Part shown: one piece after another, positions 9,101 to 15,839 of the stretch | Position numbering within the stretch: position 1 is the stretch's first letter | Layout: the number at the start of each line of letters is the position of its first letter | Assembly (NCBI GenBank): GCA_964387585.1 | Contig: CAYLWW010000017.1 | Span: 1-21,436, forward strand | Direction of reading: 5' to 3' | From: CAYLWW01 sp964387585 | Lineage (GTDB): Bacteria > Pseudomonadota > Alphaproteobacteria > Rickettsiales > Midichloriaceae | Length of the DNA stretch: 21,436 bases | Notes under the pieces: generated by a model | What the model saw: the letters and a program-made list of their open reading frames with translations, nothing else | The model's database searches: none | What the model was told of the DNA's origin: nothing | Translations under genes and position numbers: made by a program

Positions 9101-10045
9101 CCTGACAGCAATACTGTTGTCCGCCTTAATGCTGATAACTCTAGCAAAGGCTATATAGAACTTACTTTAGCAGCTAATAAAGGTTCATCAGTAGCAGATC
9201 AAAGCGAGGCTGATAAATACTCTATCTCATTGAAGACAGCTTTGGGAGGATTGAGTTTCTACCAAACTAGAGAAGTATCAAACTTCAATTCTAGCAATGC
9301 GTTAGTGAAAGGATCTTCCGTTAGCTATACAGGTCCTTCTTTTGATAAGATTGAGATATCTGACATTACTGTTGATCCTAGTGATAAGAATCCAAGCTTA
9401 AATCAAGCTGTAATTACCATTAAAACTGCTGATAATAGAATTTTCAGTAATAAGTTTACTTCATCTAATGAAGTATTACAGGAAGTAAGTGCAGGTAGCT
9501 TAATGGATTTAGTGTTGGTTGATGCTGATGGTAACGTTTTAGATAACAATACTAAGTTTACCCTTCAGTTCGGTCAAAATGCTAAATTAACATCTCAAAG
9601 TGATGCTAATAGTTTTGCTTCAGCGTTAAAAGATGGATTCAAAGTTGGTAAATCTTCTATGGTATTCCAAGTTGGCGAAGATGTTACTTCTGTAGTATCG
9701 CTTAGTGTACCTAGTTTAACTGCAAAAGATTTGGGCATTGAGAGTACTGATGTTACAACTAGAAATGGTGCAATACAAGCTGGCCAAAGCCTAACTAAAG
9801 CTACTAATACAGTTTTAGGTGTTCGTGCTCTTATTGGTGCATATCAGTCTAGGTTTAACTCTATTAGTTCGTCATTAAACACTGATATACAAAATATATC
9901 TACTGCTGAAGGCACTTATTTAAATGCTTCATTACCAGCAGAAGTAGAAGTGTTTAGCAGAGAAAAAGTGAAGGTATCAATTGCAACTTCTGTGCTTACC
10001 CAAATTAACGAGATGAATCAAGGGCTCTTGAGACTTATTGGTTAA
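6200..10045 (+). CDS. fliC: Giant flagellin
   Basis: This is the filament subunit of a flagellum, about 1281 residues against 270-500 for most flagellins. The N-terminal D0/D1 helices are clear (about residues 20-140): LATGDAIIHPYEGAADLVVG in the place of the usual SG.RI..A.DDAAG, then QGDAVLSIIDGGLENIVKVL, and LTRIADSTSFNGIGLLDG at the end. The C-terminal helices match too: VRALIGAYQSRFNSISSSLN, then SREKVKVSIATSVLTQINEM and a final LLRLIG. Between them lies an insert of about 1000 residues rich in Gly, Ala, Thr, Ser and Asn. It contains two related units (about 214-354 and 375-506) and further beta-rich sequence. I see no cysteine, as is usual for flagellins. An intrinsic terminator follows, so it is probably monocistronic. 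No other flagellar gene is nearby. The type III export signal would be in the N-terminal residues. Confidence 0.9.
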   Translation: MGIVSIKNSNTYGIQYYLAKSSESAINAATKLATGDAIIHPYEGAADLVVGTLLGVRKEILSANLKQITQGDAVLSIIDGGLENIVKVLERASVLSAQSNSGSVGDTERKLINIEYGELMKELTRIADSTSFNGIGLLDGSIDAGGNIKTNDQGIISGSGAAGMTVTLPNDTQIADSNLGKVSYKVNNTRVDFIDATVTNAGSQSVTAAVNTTGTLTVGDGISIKGGGDTISFVYGGPAATVGVVGNTVTLDSTNATNFATDVDAIISANGTAAVNLVSGTTIPIAQVALAAANLNGMSLGATVAGGILTITSGGVASPRIEATILGNTNAFNSLTSAGVPNVTTVGTRIVANQAAGPAQTLSKDVSGKINKGQTLGTGDTVTVGTGPNAVMFTPATPVAITGSTAVSLPATDPDNFAADIAAIINAAGGETVQLSSGPLVVTVPLAAALKGAGFKAKVENGEFTVANVKLGGPANVLTAPTTNLFSTLSSPGATTVTAGGSITAQTMKATGVMLGMSKQSSEISLTVDNVTATAASFLKIGGITFNLVAGNNDTFTTANNIDIAINTAGGVARTKDQVLELINNVLNSNVTGLDTATLTSLKGFSAYKSGNALKISHVADFNASYTVTHNAVVGLKDASGSPLPSTYTNSLSHDYQQFLQIRADNDAGRRDLLVQAINGSVTATNEKGTVATIKTLLTSSNSNNFASLAARSSSGLDNVLNIDSNLKGSSAIFQVVENTNFINPASITSNLSVFKDDTKVGSLGVSNVVVNGAMGNDMLLSVYQKKASTDFVTMSNSLLNTEGAMIVIGNGEANGSGAKFFLKANPINPNDIQLYKDNPELTLQNLVNTFSKSQNPILANLNWEFKQSSDLTSPDRSQLRVTTRVADSYFNDLSIKLSDPSGTAGVTNSLTLKGGEADGINISHVFDNPQFKGQLNNISAEFVRSDIVKVNIIVGEVVYSGEVNTNPDSNTVVRLNADNSSKGYIELTLAANKGSSVADQSEADKYSISLKTALGGLSFYQTREVSNFNSSNALVKGSSVSYTGPSFDKIEISDITVDPSDKNPSLNQAVITIKTADNRIFSNKFTSSNEVLQEVSAGSLMDLVLVDADGNVLDNNTKFTLQFGQNAKLTSQSDANSFASALKDGFKVGKSSMVFQVGEDVTSVVSLSVPSLTAKDLGIESTDVTTRNGAIQAGQSLTKATNTVLGVRALIGAYQSRFNSISSSLNTDIQNISTAEGTYLNASLPAEVEVFSREKVKVSIATSVLTQINEMNQGLLRLIG
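6839..7261 (+). repeat. Flagellin insert domain, unit A
   Basis: This is the first of two diverged units of about 140 residues in the flagellin insert. Landmarks shared with unit B, in order: GDGISIKGGGDTISFVYGGP; TNFATDVDAIISANGTAAVN; IPIAQVALAAANLNG; GILTITSGG; NAFNSLTSAGVPNVTTVG. The spacing to unit B is about 155-160 residues. Confidence 0.65.
7322..7717 (+). repeat. Flagellin insert domain, unit B
   Basis: This is the second unit, aligned with unit A at GDTVTVGTGPNAVMFTPATP, DNFAADIAAIINAAGGETVQ, LVVTVPLAAALKGAG, GEFTVANVKLGG and NLFSTLSSPGATTVTAGG. The similarity is clear in the protein and weaker in the DNA, so the duplication is old or was moved as a domain rather than being a recent tandem repeat. 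Confidence 0.65.
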
Positions 10046-10092
10046 ATTTTAGTAAGTTAAGTTTAGTTAATACAAAACTAAGCTGAAAATAT

Positions 10093-10133
10093 AAAGCCCT
10101 GTGTTGTTCTAGTAGCAGCATGGGGCTTTTTTT
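10093..10133 (+). terminator. Intrinsic terminator of the flagellin gene
   Basis: AAAGCCC followed by TGTGTTG pairs, with G-U wobbles, to CAGCATG followed by GGGCTTT across a nine-base loop, and a run of seven or more T follows. It lies about 50 bases after the flagellin stop. Confidence 0.85.
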
Positions 10134-10139
10134 ATTTAT

Positions 10140-10745
10140 TAGAATCGTTTGAGTAATTTATGCATGTTGAAAGCAAAATCTATGAATTGTTGAAGAGTTT
10201 TAAAATTATGAATTATGTCGAATACAATATGATGTATAGTATTTTAGATTGAATTAGGGATTTTAAAGAATGAGGAGATAGTGTCGAATATAGCATTAAA
10301 ATGTAATATATTGCATTCAATCCAACCTTATTTATGTTAGCGGTAAATTTCTCCGCTTGGTTTAAATAGGAGGGAATATGGAGGTAAAAATATCAATCTA
10401 CATACAACTGATTATATTAATTCCCTTGTCTTTTTTGACTTATGAAAAGATGCATTGTCTATAATCACAACTTGAACAGGTTTTAGCTCTTTTATTAAAC
10501 ATTCCCCTGCTTAAATCTAATAGAGCATTATGGGTTTAAAATAAAAAACGAGATAAGGAAAACCGTAAATGATTTTGAGATATTTTTTGATGCTGTTTAC
10601 ATTACAAAAAATAACTAACTATATGTTATAGACTACATCATTTACTGCAACAATTAACATTAAATTATAACCTTTTCTAACGATGCCTAAGTGTGATTTT
10701 GATCTCACTGAGCTAATTCCTGATTATAACCGAATATATGATAAG
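10140..10745 (-). pseudogene. Degraded IS630-type transposase
   Basis: Minus-strand translation of about 10300-10500 gives LIKELKPVQVVIIDNASFHK and, after a stop, LIFLPPYSLLFKPSGEIY. These correspond to the V..DNASFHK and LPPYSPDLNP.E..W blocks of IS630-family DDE transposases. Upstream (10500-10745) only scraps remain, such as GYNQELA and RKGYNLMLIVAV in changing frames, which I read as the start of the catalytic domain. Many stops and frame shifts make it dead. It differs in sequence from the IS630-type relics near 1.8-2.2 kb, so it is a separate insertion. It occupies the whole spacer between the flagellin terminator and xerD. Confidence 0.75.
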
Positions 10746-10766
10746 AGGTTAGATTAAGTTATAAAA

Positions 10767-11729
10767 TTAATCTTGGTTTAATGGGTGATTTAATAATACA
10801 GCTTCAGCTGCTCTGCTAGGGTATACTTTGGTATAAATTTGTGTGGAAGAGATGCTAACATGGCCTAGAAGTTCTTGTATAATTCTTATATTAGCCCCAT
10901 TACGAAGCATGTGACTGGCGAATGAGTGACGAATTTTATGCGCAGAAATTAATTTGGGTTCTATACCATTGCTTAAGGCTATGCTTTTTAATATTTGGCC
11001 AAAGCGTTGTCTGCTTATATAGGTAATTTTACCTCTTTTAGTTAAAGATGGGAAGAGCCAGTCAGTAATATAGCTACGAGATTCGAGAAAGTGTTGTCTA
11101 ATAATTAAATATTCGCTCAATTTGCTTATAGCGCTATCACTTAGTATAACTATCCGTTCTCTTCCTCCTTTACCAGAAATAAGCATTGAATTCAATAAGC
11201 TGTTATCGGTTAAGTTGCGTTCTAGTGATTGTATTTTTAAAGTAACTAATTCAGAAATTCTCATTCCAGTAGCATATAGAGTTTCTAGCATAGCTGCATT
11301 TCGTATTCCTTCGGCGCTTTTATCTGCTTCAGCGCTTTCTAATAACTTTTCTATGCTATTTTCTGGTAAAGATTTGGGTAAAAGTTGGTTGCGTTTAGGA
11401 ATTGCTATTTTTAAGGCTGGATTATCAGGCCTTAATTTCTCACTGATCATAAACTCAAAGAATTGTCTAATGGATGAAATTTTACGTGCTATGGTGGAAT
11501 TAGCTAGCTTTTGATTGTTTAAATCATTAATGTAACATACTATTTCAGAGTGATTTACTTTAGTTATGTCGTTATTTTTTGAAGTTAGAAATAATATTAA
11601 GTCTGATATATCTTTACGGTAAGATAATATAGTATTATTAGCTGCAGAACGTTCTACAGCTAGCATTTCGATAAAGTTGTTTAAGTGAAGAACTTGGCTT
11701 TCTTTTATGCTAGGCGATTTTTTTGCCAT
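10767..11729 (-). CDS. xerD: Tyrosine recombinase XerD
   Basis: This 320-residue site-specific recombinase acts with XerC and FtsK at dif to resolve chromosome dimers at division. It has an N-terminal SAM-like DNA-binding domain (about 11-105; FIEMLAVERSAANNTILSYR) and a C-terminal catalytic domain with all key residues: R157 in ATGMRISEL, K187 in GKGGRER, H264 and R267 in HKIRHSF, H290 in LLGHVS, and nucleophile Y299 in TQIYT. XerD is preferred over XerC because of AVERSAANNTI, the RQFFEFMISEKLRPDNPA segment and the end LLGHVSISSTQIYT followed by V. Length is normal. The ATG start gives a Lys-rich leader; no partner gene is adjacent, and a dead transposase lies just downstream. Confidence 0.9.
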   Translation of the reverse strand: MAKKSPSIKESQVLHLNNFIEMLAVERSAANNTILSYRKDISDLILFLTSKNNDITKVNHSEIVCYINDLNNQKLANSTIARKISSIRQFFEFMISEKLRPDNPALKIAIPKRNQLLPKSLPENSIEKLLESAEADKSAEGIRNAAMLETLYATGMRISELVTLKIQSLERNLTDNSLLNSMLISGKGGRERIVILSDSAISKLSEYLIIRQHFLESRSYITDWLFPSLTKRGKITYISRQRFGQILKSIALSNGIEPKLISAHKIRHSFASHMLRNGANIRIIQELLGHVSISSTQIYTKVYPSRAAEAVLLNHPLNQD

Positions 11730-12348
11730 ATGCTTTTACAATACCATAAAGTTTGCTAAAATTTAATTTATTTTTTAATTCATCTCTCTGTTTAATATTG
11801 ATTTTTAATATTTATAAAAATGTTTGAAATTATAAGAGTAGAGTGATTTTTTATCCTTTCCTTTATCTTTTAAAAGATAGATAGTTTGAAGCTATTTCAT
11901 AAAATTTATAATTTTTTAACTTTTACTCTTATATTGCATATCTTTTTTAAATTGGCTTTTTTAATAAAAATATATTTTTAACAGATTGTAATAGCGATAA
12001 TTGGATTATTAGCATTAGTATTAGTAGTTAATATACTAAACTAATTTATTAATTAAATAGAAATTTAGCATTGAAATAACTTTAGTTAAAGATTTTTTTA
12101 AAATAAATTCATAAAAATCTTTAAATTATTTATAAATAATGAATTTACTGAAAAAGTGAGATGTTTTATTGCAAGACTTTAATTAGCTTAATAAATATTT
12201 TGATTTATTAAACTATTCTATAGGTTGATATAGTAATTTCATTGCAAAAGATATTGATTTTTATTGGGTTTTGCTTTGATATAGTCAATTAAAAATTTCT
12301 TTTATAGAATAATTTTTCTTTAGTTAAAAAATTTATTTTAATTAAAAC
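11730..12348. other. Very AT-rich spacer, no clear gene
   Basis: About 620 bases between the divergent xerD and groES genes hold no recognisable coding relic, RNA gene or repeat. A perfect 16-base palindrome TATCTTTTAAAAGATA lies at 11864-11879. A stretch at 11982-12044 could encode 20 hydrophobic residues (IVIAIIGLLALVLVVNIL) but has no ordinary start codon. Both are noted only as observations. Confidence 0.6.
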
Positions 12349-12374
12349 CTTGAAAAGCTAATAATGAGTCATAT
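12349..12374 (+). promoter_or_regulatory. Probable heat-shock (sigma-32) promoter of groES-groEL
   Basis: CTTGAA, then 14 bases, then TCATAT. Alphaproteobacterial RpoH promoters have CTTGAA and a CCATAT-like -10 at this spacing. It sits about 95 bases before the groES start, where a chaperonin promoter is expected. Confidence 0.55.
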
Positions 12375-12467
12375 ATGAGAGGTATAAGTTGCTTATAGTA
12401 AATAGCTTAAATACTATGGCTGCTAAACAAGCAAAAATAAATAATTAACTTATGTAAAGAGGTAAAA

Positions 12468-12767
12468 ATGGCAGTAATTAAACCACTTAAAGATCGCGTT
12501 CTAATTAAACCTATCGAGCCAGAGAAAAAAAGTCCAGGAGGGATAATAATACCTGATTCTGCTCAAGAAAAGCCTAAATATGGTGAAATTATAGCAGTTG
12601 GTAATGGATATAAAGATGATAAAGGCAGTATTACTCCTTTAGATGTAAAAGTTGGTGATGTAGTACTATTTGCTAAATGGGGCGGTGCTGAAGTGAATCT
12701 AGAAGGTACTGATTATTTGATTATGAAAGAATCAGATATATTAGCGATAATAGATAAGAAGAATTAG
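12468..12767 (+). CDS. groS: Co-chaperonin GroES
   Basis: This 99-residue heptameric lid of the GroEL folding chamber starts with MAVIKPLKDRVLIKPIEPEK. It has the mobile loop that docks on GroEL (about 17-33, EPEKKSPGGIIIPDSAQ), the conserved PKYGEIIAVGNG, and the C-terminal YLIMKESDILAII. Length is normal. An AAGAGGT Shine-Dalgarno sequence lies five bases before the ATG. It is first in a groES-groEL operon, with groEL starting 89 bases after its stop, and probably under the heat-shock promoter at 12349-12374. Nothing is unusual. Confidence 0.97.
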   Translation: MAVIKPLKDRVLIKPIEPEKKSPGGIIIPDSAQEKPKYGEIIAVGNGYKDDKGSITPLDVKVGDVVLFAKWGGAEVNLEGTDYLIMKESDILAIIDKKN

Positions 12768-12856
12768 TTTAATTGTATGATGTAATTAAGGAATTTATCA
12801 GTTTTATAAAATTTCAAATAAAATAAAAGTAAAATAAGTATCAAAATGAGGTGGAT

Positions 12857-14509
12857 ATGCCAGTAAAAGAAATTATTCGTGGAAGTAAAGCGAAAGAAGA
12901 ATTGTTGAGAGGAATTGATATTGCTGCAGATATAGTAGGTTCGACTTTAGGGCCACGTGGTCGTGTTGTAGTGATAGAGAAATCTTTTGGAGCTCCTAAA
13001 ATCACAAAAGATGGAGTTACTGTAATAAAAGAGATTGAGTTACAGAATCGTTTTCAAAACTTAGGTGTACAAATATTAAAAGAAGCTGCTAGTAAAGCTA
13101 ACGATAATGCTGGAGATGGAACTACTACTACTACAGTTTTAGCTCGTGCTATTGCTATAGAGGGAGTGAAAGCTGTTGCTGCTGGAATGAATCCTATGGG
13201 ATTACGTCGTGGTATTGAAGTTGCATCCAAAGCGTTAGTAGAAGAGATTAAAAAAATGTCTAAAGCTGTTACTTCATCAGAAGAAATAGCTCAAGTGGCA
13301 ACTATTTCCGCTAATGGTGATTCTGTTATAGGGCATAAATTAGCTGAAGCTTTTGATAAAGTTGGTAAGGATGGTGTTGTTACTGTTGAAGAAGCTAAGA
13401 GCAGCAATGATTTAGAGTTAGAAGTAGTGGAGGGTATGAATTTTGATCGTGGATATTTATCTCCGTATTTCGTAACCAATTCAGAAAAGATGATTGTGGA
13501 ATTAGAAAAGCCTTGTATTTTAGTTTTTGATAAAAAGTTAAGCAATATACAGCAAATACTAGGTTTATTAGAATCTATAGTTCAATCAGGCAGGCCGTTA
13601 TTGATAATTGCTGAAGATGTTGAAGGTGAAGCTCTAGCAACTTTAGTAGTAAATAAATTGCGTGGTGGTTTAAAAGTAGCTGCAGTTAAGGCTCCAGGTT
13701 TTGGTGATCGCCGTAAAGCAATGCTGGAAGATATAGCTGTAGTAACTGGTGCTCAATTAGTAAGTGAAGAATTAGGTCATAAGCTAGAAAATACCACTAT
13801 ACAGCATTTAGGTACTGCTCATAAAGTCATCATTTCTAAAGATGATACTACAATAGTCAGTGGTGGTGGAGAGAAAAAACTTATTGAAGCTCGCTGTAAG
13901 CAAATTAAAGCTCAAATAGATGACTGTACTTCTGATTATGATAAAGAGAAGTTACAAGAAAGGCTTGCTAAACTTGCTGGAGGTGTTGCTGTATTAAGGG
14001 TAGGTGGCGTTACTGAAATTGAAGTAAAAGAGAAAAAAGATAGAGTAGAAGACGCTTATCATGCTACTAAGGCAGCTCTTGCTGAAGGTATAGTGCCAGG
14101 TGGTGGTTGTACTTTATTATATGCTTCTAAGATCTTAAAAGACTTAAAGGGTAAGGATGAAGATGAAACAGCTGGAATTGAGATTATAAGGAAAGCTTTA
14201 GCTGCTCCTACTCGTCGTATTCTTGAAAATGCTGGTTTAGAGGGAGCTTCTACTATAGAAAAACTTTTAGAAAATAATAATACACAGCAAATTTTTGATG
14301 CTCAAACTCATCAATTTGTTGATGCTTTCAAAGCTGGTATTATAGACCCTACAAAAGTTGTTCGTATTGCTTTAGAAAGTGCGGCTTCAGTTGCAGGATT
14401 ACTTGTAACTACTGAAGGGGCTATAGTGGAAAAAGTTGATGACAAAAAAGATGCAGGTAGAATGGGTCGTGGAGCTCCTGGCATGGATGACATGGGTATG
14501 GATTTCTAA
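12857..14509 (+). CDS. groL: Chaperonin GroEL
   Basis: This 550-residue ATP-dependent chaperonin forms the double-ring folding chamber in the cytoplasm. It has the ATP-site motif LGPRGRVVVI (31-40), the catalytic Asp at 87 in NAGDGTTT, the apical-domain block APGFGDRRKAMLEDIAVVTG, and the equatorial segment EGIVPGGGCTLLYA. The ATG at 12857 is chosen because GAGG lies five bases upstream and because it places the catalytic Asp at the E. coli number; an in-frame GTG six bases earlier overlaps that site. The C-terminal tail is GRGAPGMDDMGMDF, without the long GGM repeat of E. coli. It forms an operon with groES. Confidence 0.97.
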   Translation: MPVKEIIRGSKAKEELLRGIDIAADIVGSTLGPRGRVVVIEKSFGAPKITKDGVTVIKEIELQNRFQNLGVQILKEAASKANDNAGDGTTTTTVLARAIAIEGVKAVAAGMNPMGLRRGIEVASKALVEEIKKMSKAVTSSEEIAQVATISANGDSVIGHKLAEAFDKVGKDGVVTVEEAKSSNDLELEVVEGMNFDRGYLSPYFVTNSEKMIVELEKPCILVFDKKLSNIQQILGLLESIVQSGRPLLIIAEDVEGEALATLVVNKLRGGLKVAAVKAPGFGDRRKAMLEDIAVVTGAQLVSEELGHKLENTTIQHLGTAHKVIISKDDTTIVSGGGEKKLIEARCKQIKAQIDDCTSDYDKEKLQERLAKLAGGVAVLRVGGVTEIEVKEKKDRVEDAYHATKAALAEGIVPGGGCTLLYASKILKDLKGKDEDETAGIEIIRKALAAPTRRILENAGLEGASTIEKLLENNNTQQIFDAQTHQFVDAFKAGIIDPTKVVRIALESAASVAGLLVTTEGAIVEKVDDKKDAGRMGRGAPGMDDMGMDF

Positions 14510-14679
14510 TAGGACTACATAAGCCTTATTTTTTGTTAGTAATGATAAAATAAAATGCAGTTTTAGCGATATTATTGTTTAGTAAATTATTAAGTTTTTG
14601 AATTATTCATTTAACTTTCTATTAATAAATGCTATACTTGCTATCGCTTTCATTGCATTATTTATTAAGTAAAAGCCAA

Positions 14680-14708
14680 TTGTTAAAGTATCTAATTTGT
14701 CGTAGTAT
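14680..14708 (+). promoter_or_regulatory. Candidate sigma-70 promoter of nrdB
   Basis: TTGTTA, a 17-base spacer, and TAGTAT, about 70 bases before the nrdB start. In AT-rich DNA such matches are common; TATACT at about 14634 with a TTAACT upstream is an alternative. Confidence 0.3.
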
Positions 14709-14776
14709 TTTTAGGTATTTTAGTAATTTCTTCCACTTTAATAACTCAAACTAAATTATTATAAATAAGTGTTTGT

Positions 14777-15739
14777 ATGTCTCTTTTAAATGCTCAACCA
14801 GTATATAAGCCATTTCATTATCCTTGGGCTTATGATGCTTGGTTAAGGCAACAACAGGTGCATTGGATAGCGCAGGAAGTGCCCATGGCAGATGATGTTA
14901 AAGATTGGAAGCAAAATTTAACATTAGCAGAAAAGCATCTGTTAACTCAAATATTTCGCTTTTTTACTCAAGCTGATATAGAAGTAAATAACTGTTATAT
15001 GAAGCATTATAGCAGGATTTTTGCTCCTATTGAGGTACAAATGATGTTATCTGCTTTTTCTAATATGGAGACCATTCATATTGATGCTTATTCTCACTTA
15101 ATGGATACAGTTGGTATGCCTGAAGTAGAATATCAAGCCTTTATGAAATACAAGCAGATGAAAGATAAGTATGAGTATATGAAGAAGTTTAATGTAGATT
15201 CTCGAGAGTCTATTGTTAGAACTTTAGCTGCTTATGGGGCTTTTACTGAAGGATTACAATTATTCGCTTCTTTTGCTATGTTATTGAATTTTCAAAGATT
15301 TGGTAAGATGAGAGGGATGGGACAAATTGTGGCATGGTCAGTGCGTGATGAAACATTGCATACTGATTCTATAATAAAGCTGTATTTAGCTTTTCTTGAA
15401 GAAAATCCTGATTTAAAAACTGAGAGTTTAAAAGAAGATATTTATAATATGTGTAAGGAAGTAGTTGAGCATGAAGATGCTTTTATAGATTTAGCTTTTG
15501 AATTTGAGGGGGCAATAAAAGGGATGGAGGCTGAGGACATTAAACGTTATATTAGATTTATTGCTAATCGCCGTTTGAATCAACTCGGGTTAAATAGTAT
15601 ATATAATATATCACGTAACCCATTGCCATGGATCGATGAAATATTGAATGCCCCAGAACACACTAATTTTTTTGAAAACAGGGCTACTGAGTATTCAAAA
15701 GCTGCGACTAAGGGAAATTGGTCAGAAGCTTTTGCATGA
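14777..15739 (+). CDS. nrdB: Class Ia ribonucleotide reductase small subunit
   Basis: This 320-residue beta subunit carries the di-iron centre and tyrosyl radical used by NrdA to reduce ribonucleotides for DNA synthesis. Every ligand is present at E. coli spacing: D67, E98, H101, E158, E192 and H195, with the radical Tyr at 105 in ETIHIDAYSH. The IVAWSVRDETLHTDS block and the FIANRRLNQLGL segment are typical. It lacks the longer N-terminus of E. coli NrdB, as is common in Alphaproteobacteria. nrdA is not adjacent. The ATG follows an AT-rich leader without a strong Shine-Dalgarno sequence; sdhA starts 100 bases downstream on the same strand, a functionally unrelated neighbour. Confidence 0.95.
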   Translation: MSLLNAQPVYKPFHYPWAYDAWLRQQQVHWIAQEVPMADDVKDWKQNLTLAEKHLLTQIFRFFTQADIEVNNCYMKHYSRIFAPIEVQMMLSAFSNMETIHIDAYSHLMDTVGMPEVEYQAFMKYKQMKDKYEYMKKFNVDSRESIVRTLAAYGAFTEGLQLFASFAMLLNFQRFGKMRGMGQIVAWSVRDETLHTDSIIKLYLAFLEENPDLKTESLKEDIYNMCKEVVEHEDAFIDLAFEFEGAIKGMEAEDIKRYIRFIANRRLNQLGLNSIYNISRNPLPWIDEILNAPEHTNFFENRATEYSKAATKGNWSEAFA

Positions 15740-15839
15740 TTGTATAAATTTATAAAAAATAATAAATTAAGGATTATTTTGATTGATAGTGGCTTTGATA
15801 AAGCTATCTTGGCCATATAATTAGTTTAAAAAGGTTGAT

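Noticed and set aside
11864..11879. 16-base palindrome TATCTTTTAAAAGATA as an operator or dif-like site near xerD
   Set aside because: It lacks the two 11-base Xer arms with a central spacer, and A/T palindromes are common in this spacer.
12416..12448. Ten-codon frame MAAKQAKINN before groES as a leader peptide
   Set aside because: No ribosome binding site, no attenuator-like structure, and such short frames are expected by chance.
14515..14533. Weak hairpin and T-run after groEL as a terminator
   Set aside because: The stem (AATAGG with CCTTATT) needs a bulge and is only about six pairs; too weak to call.
15580..15816. Minus-strand 78-codon frame overlapping the end of nrdB
   Set aside because: It is antisense to conserved NrdB codons, has no recognisable product, and is a shadow frame.
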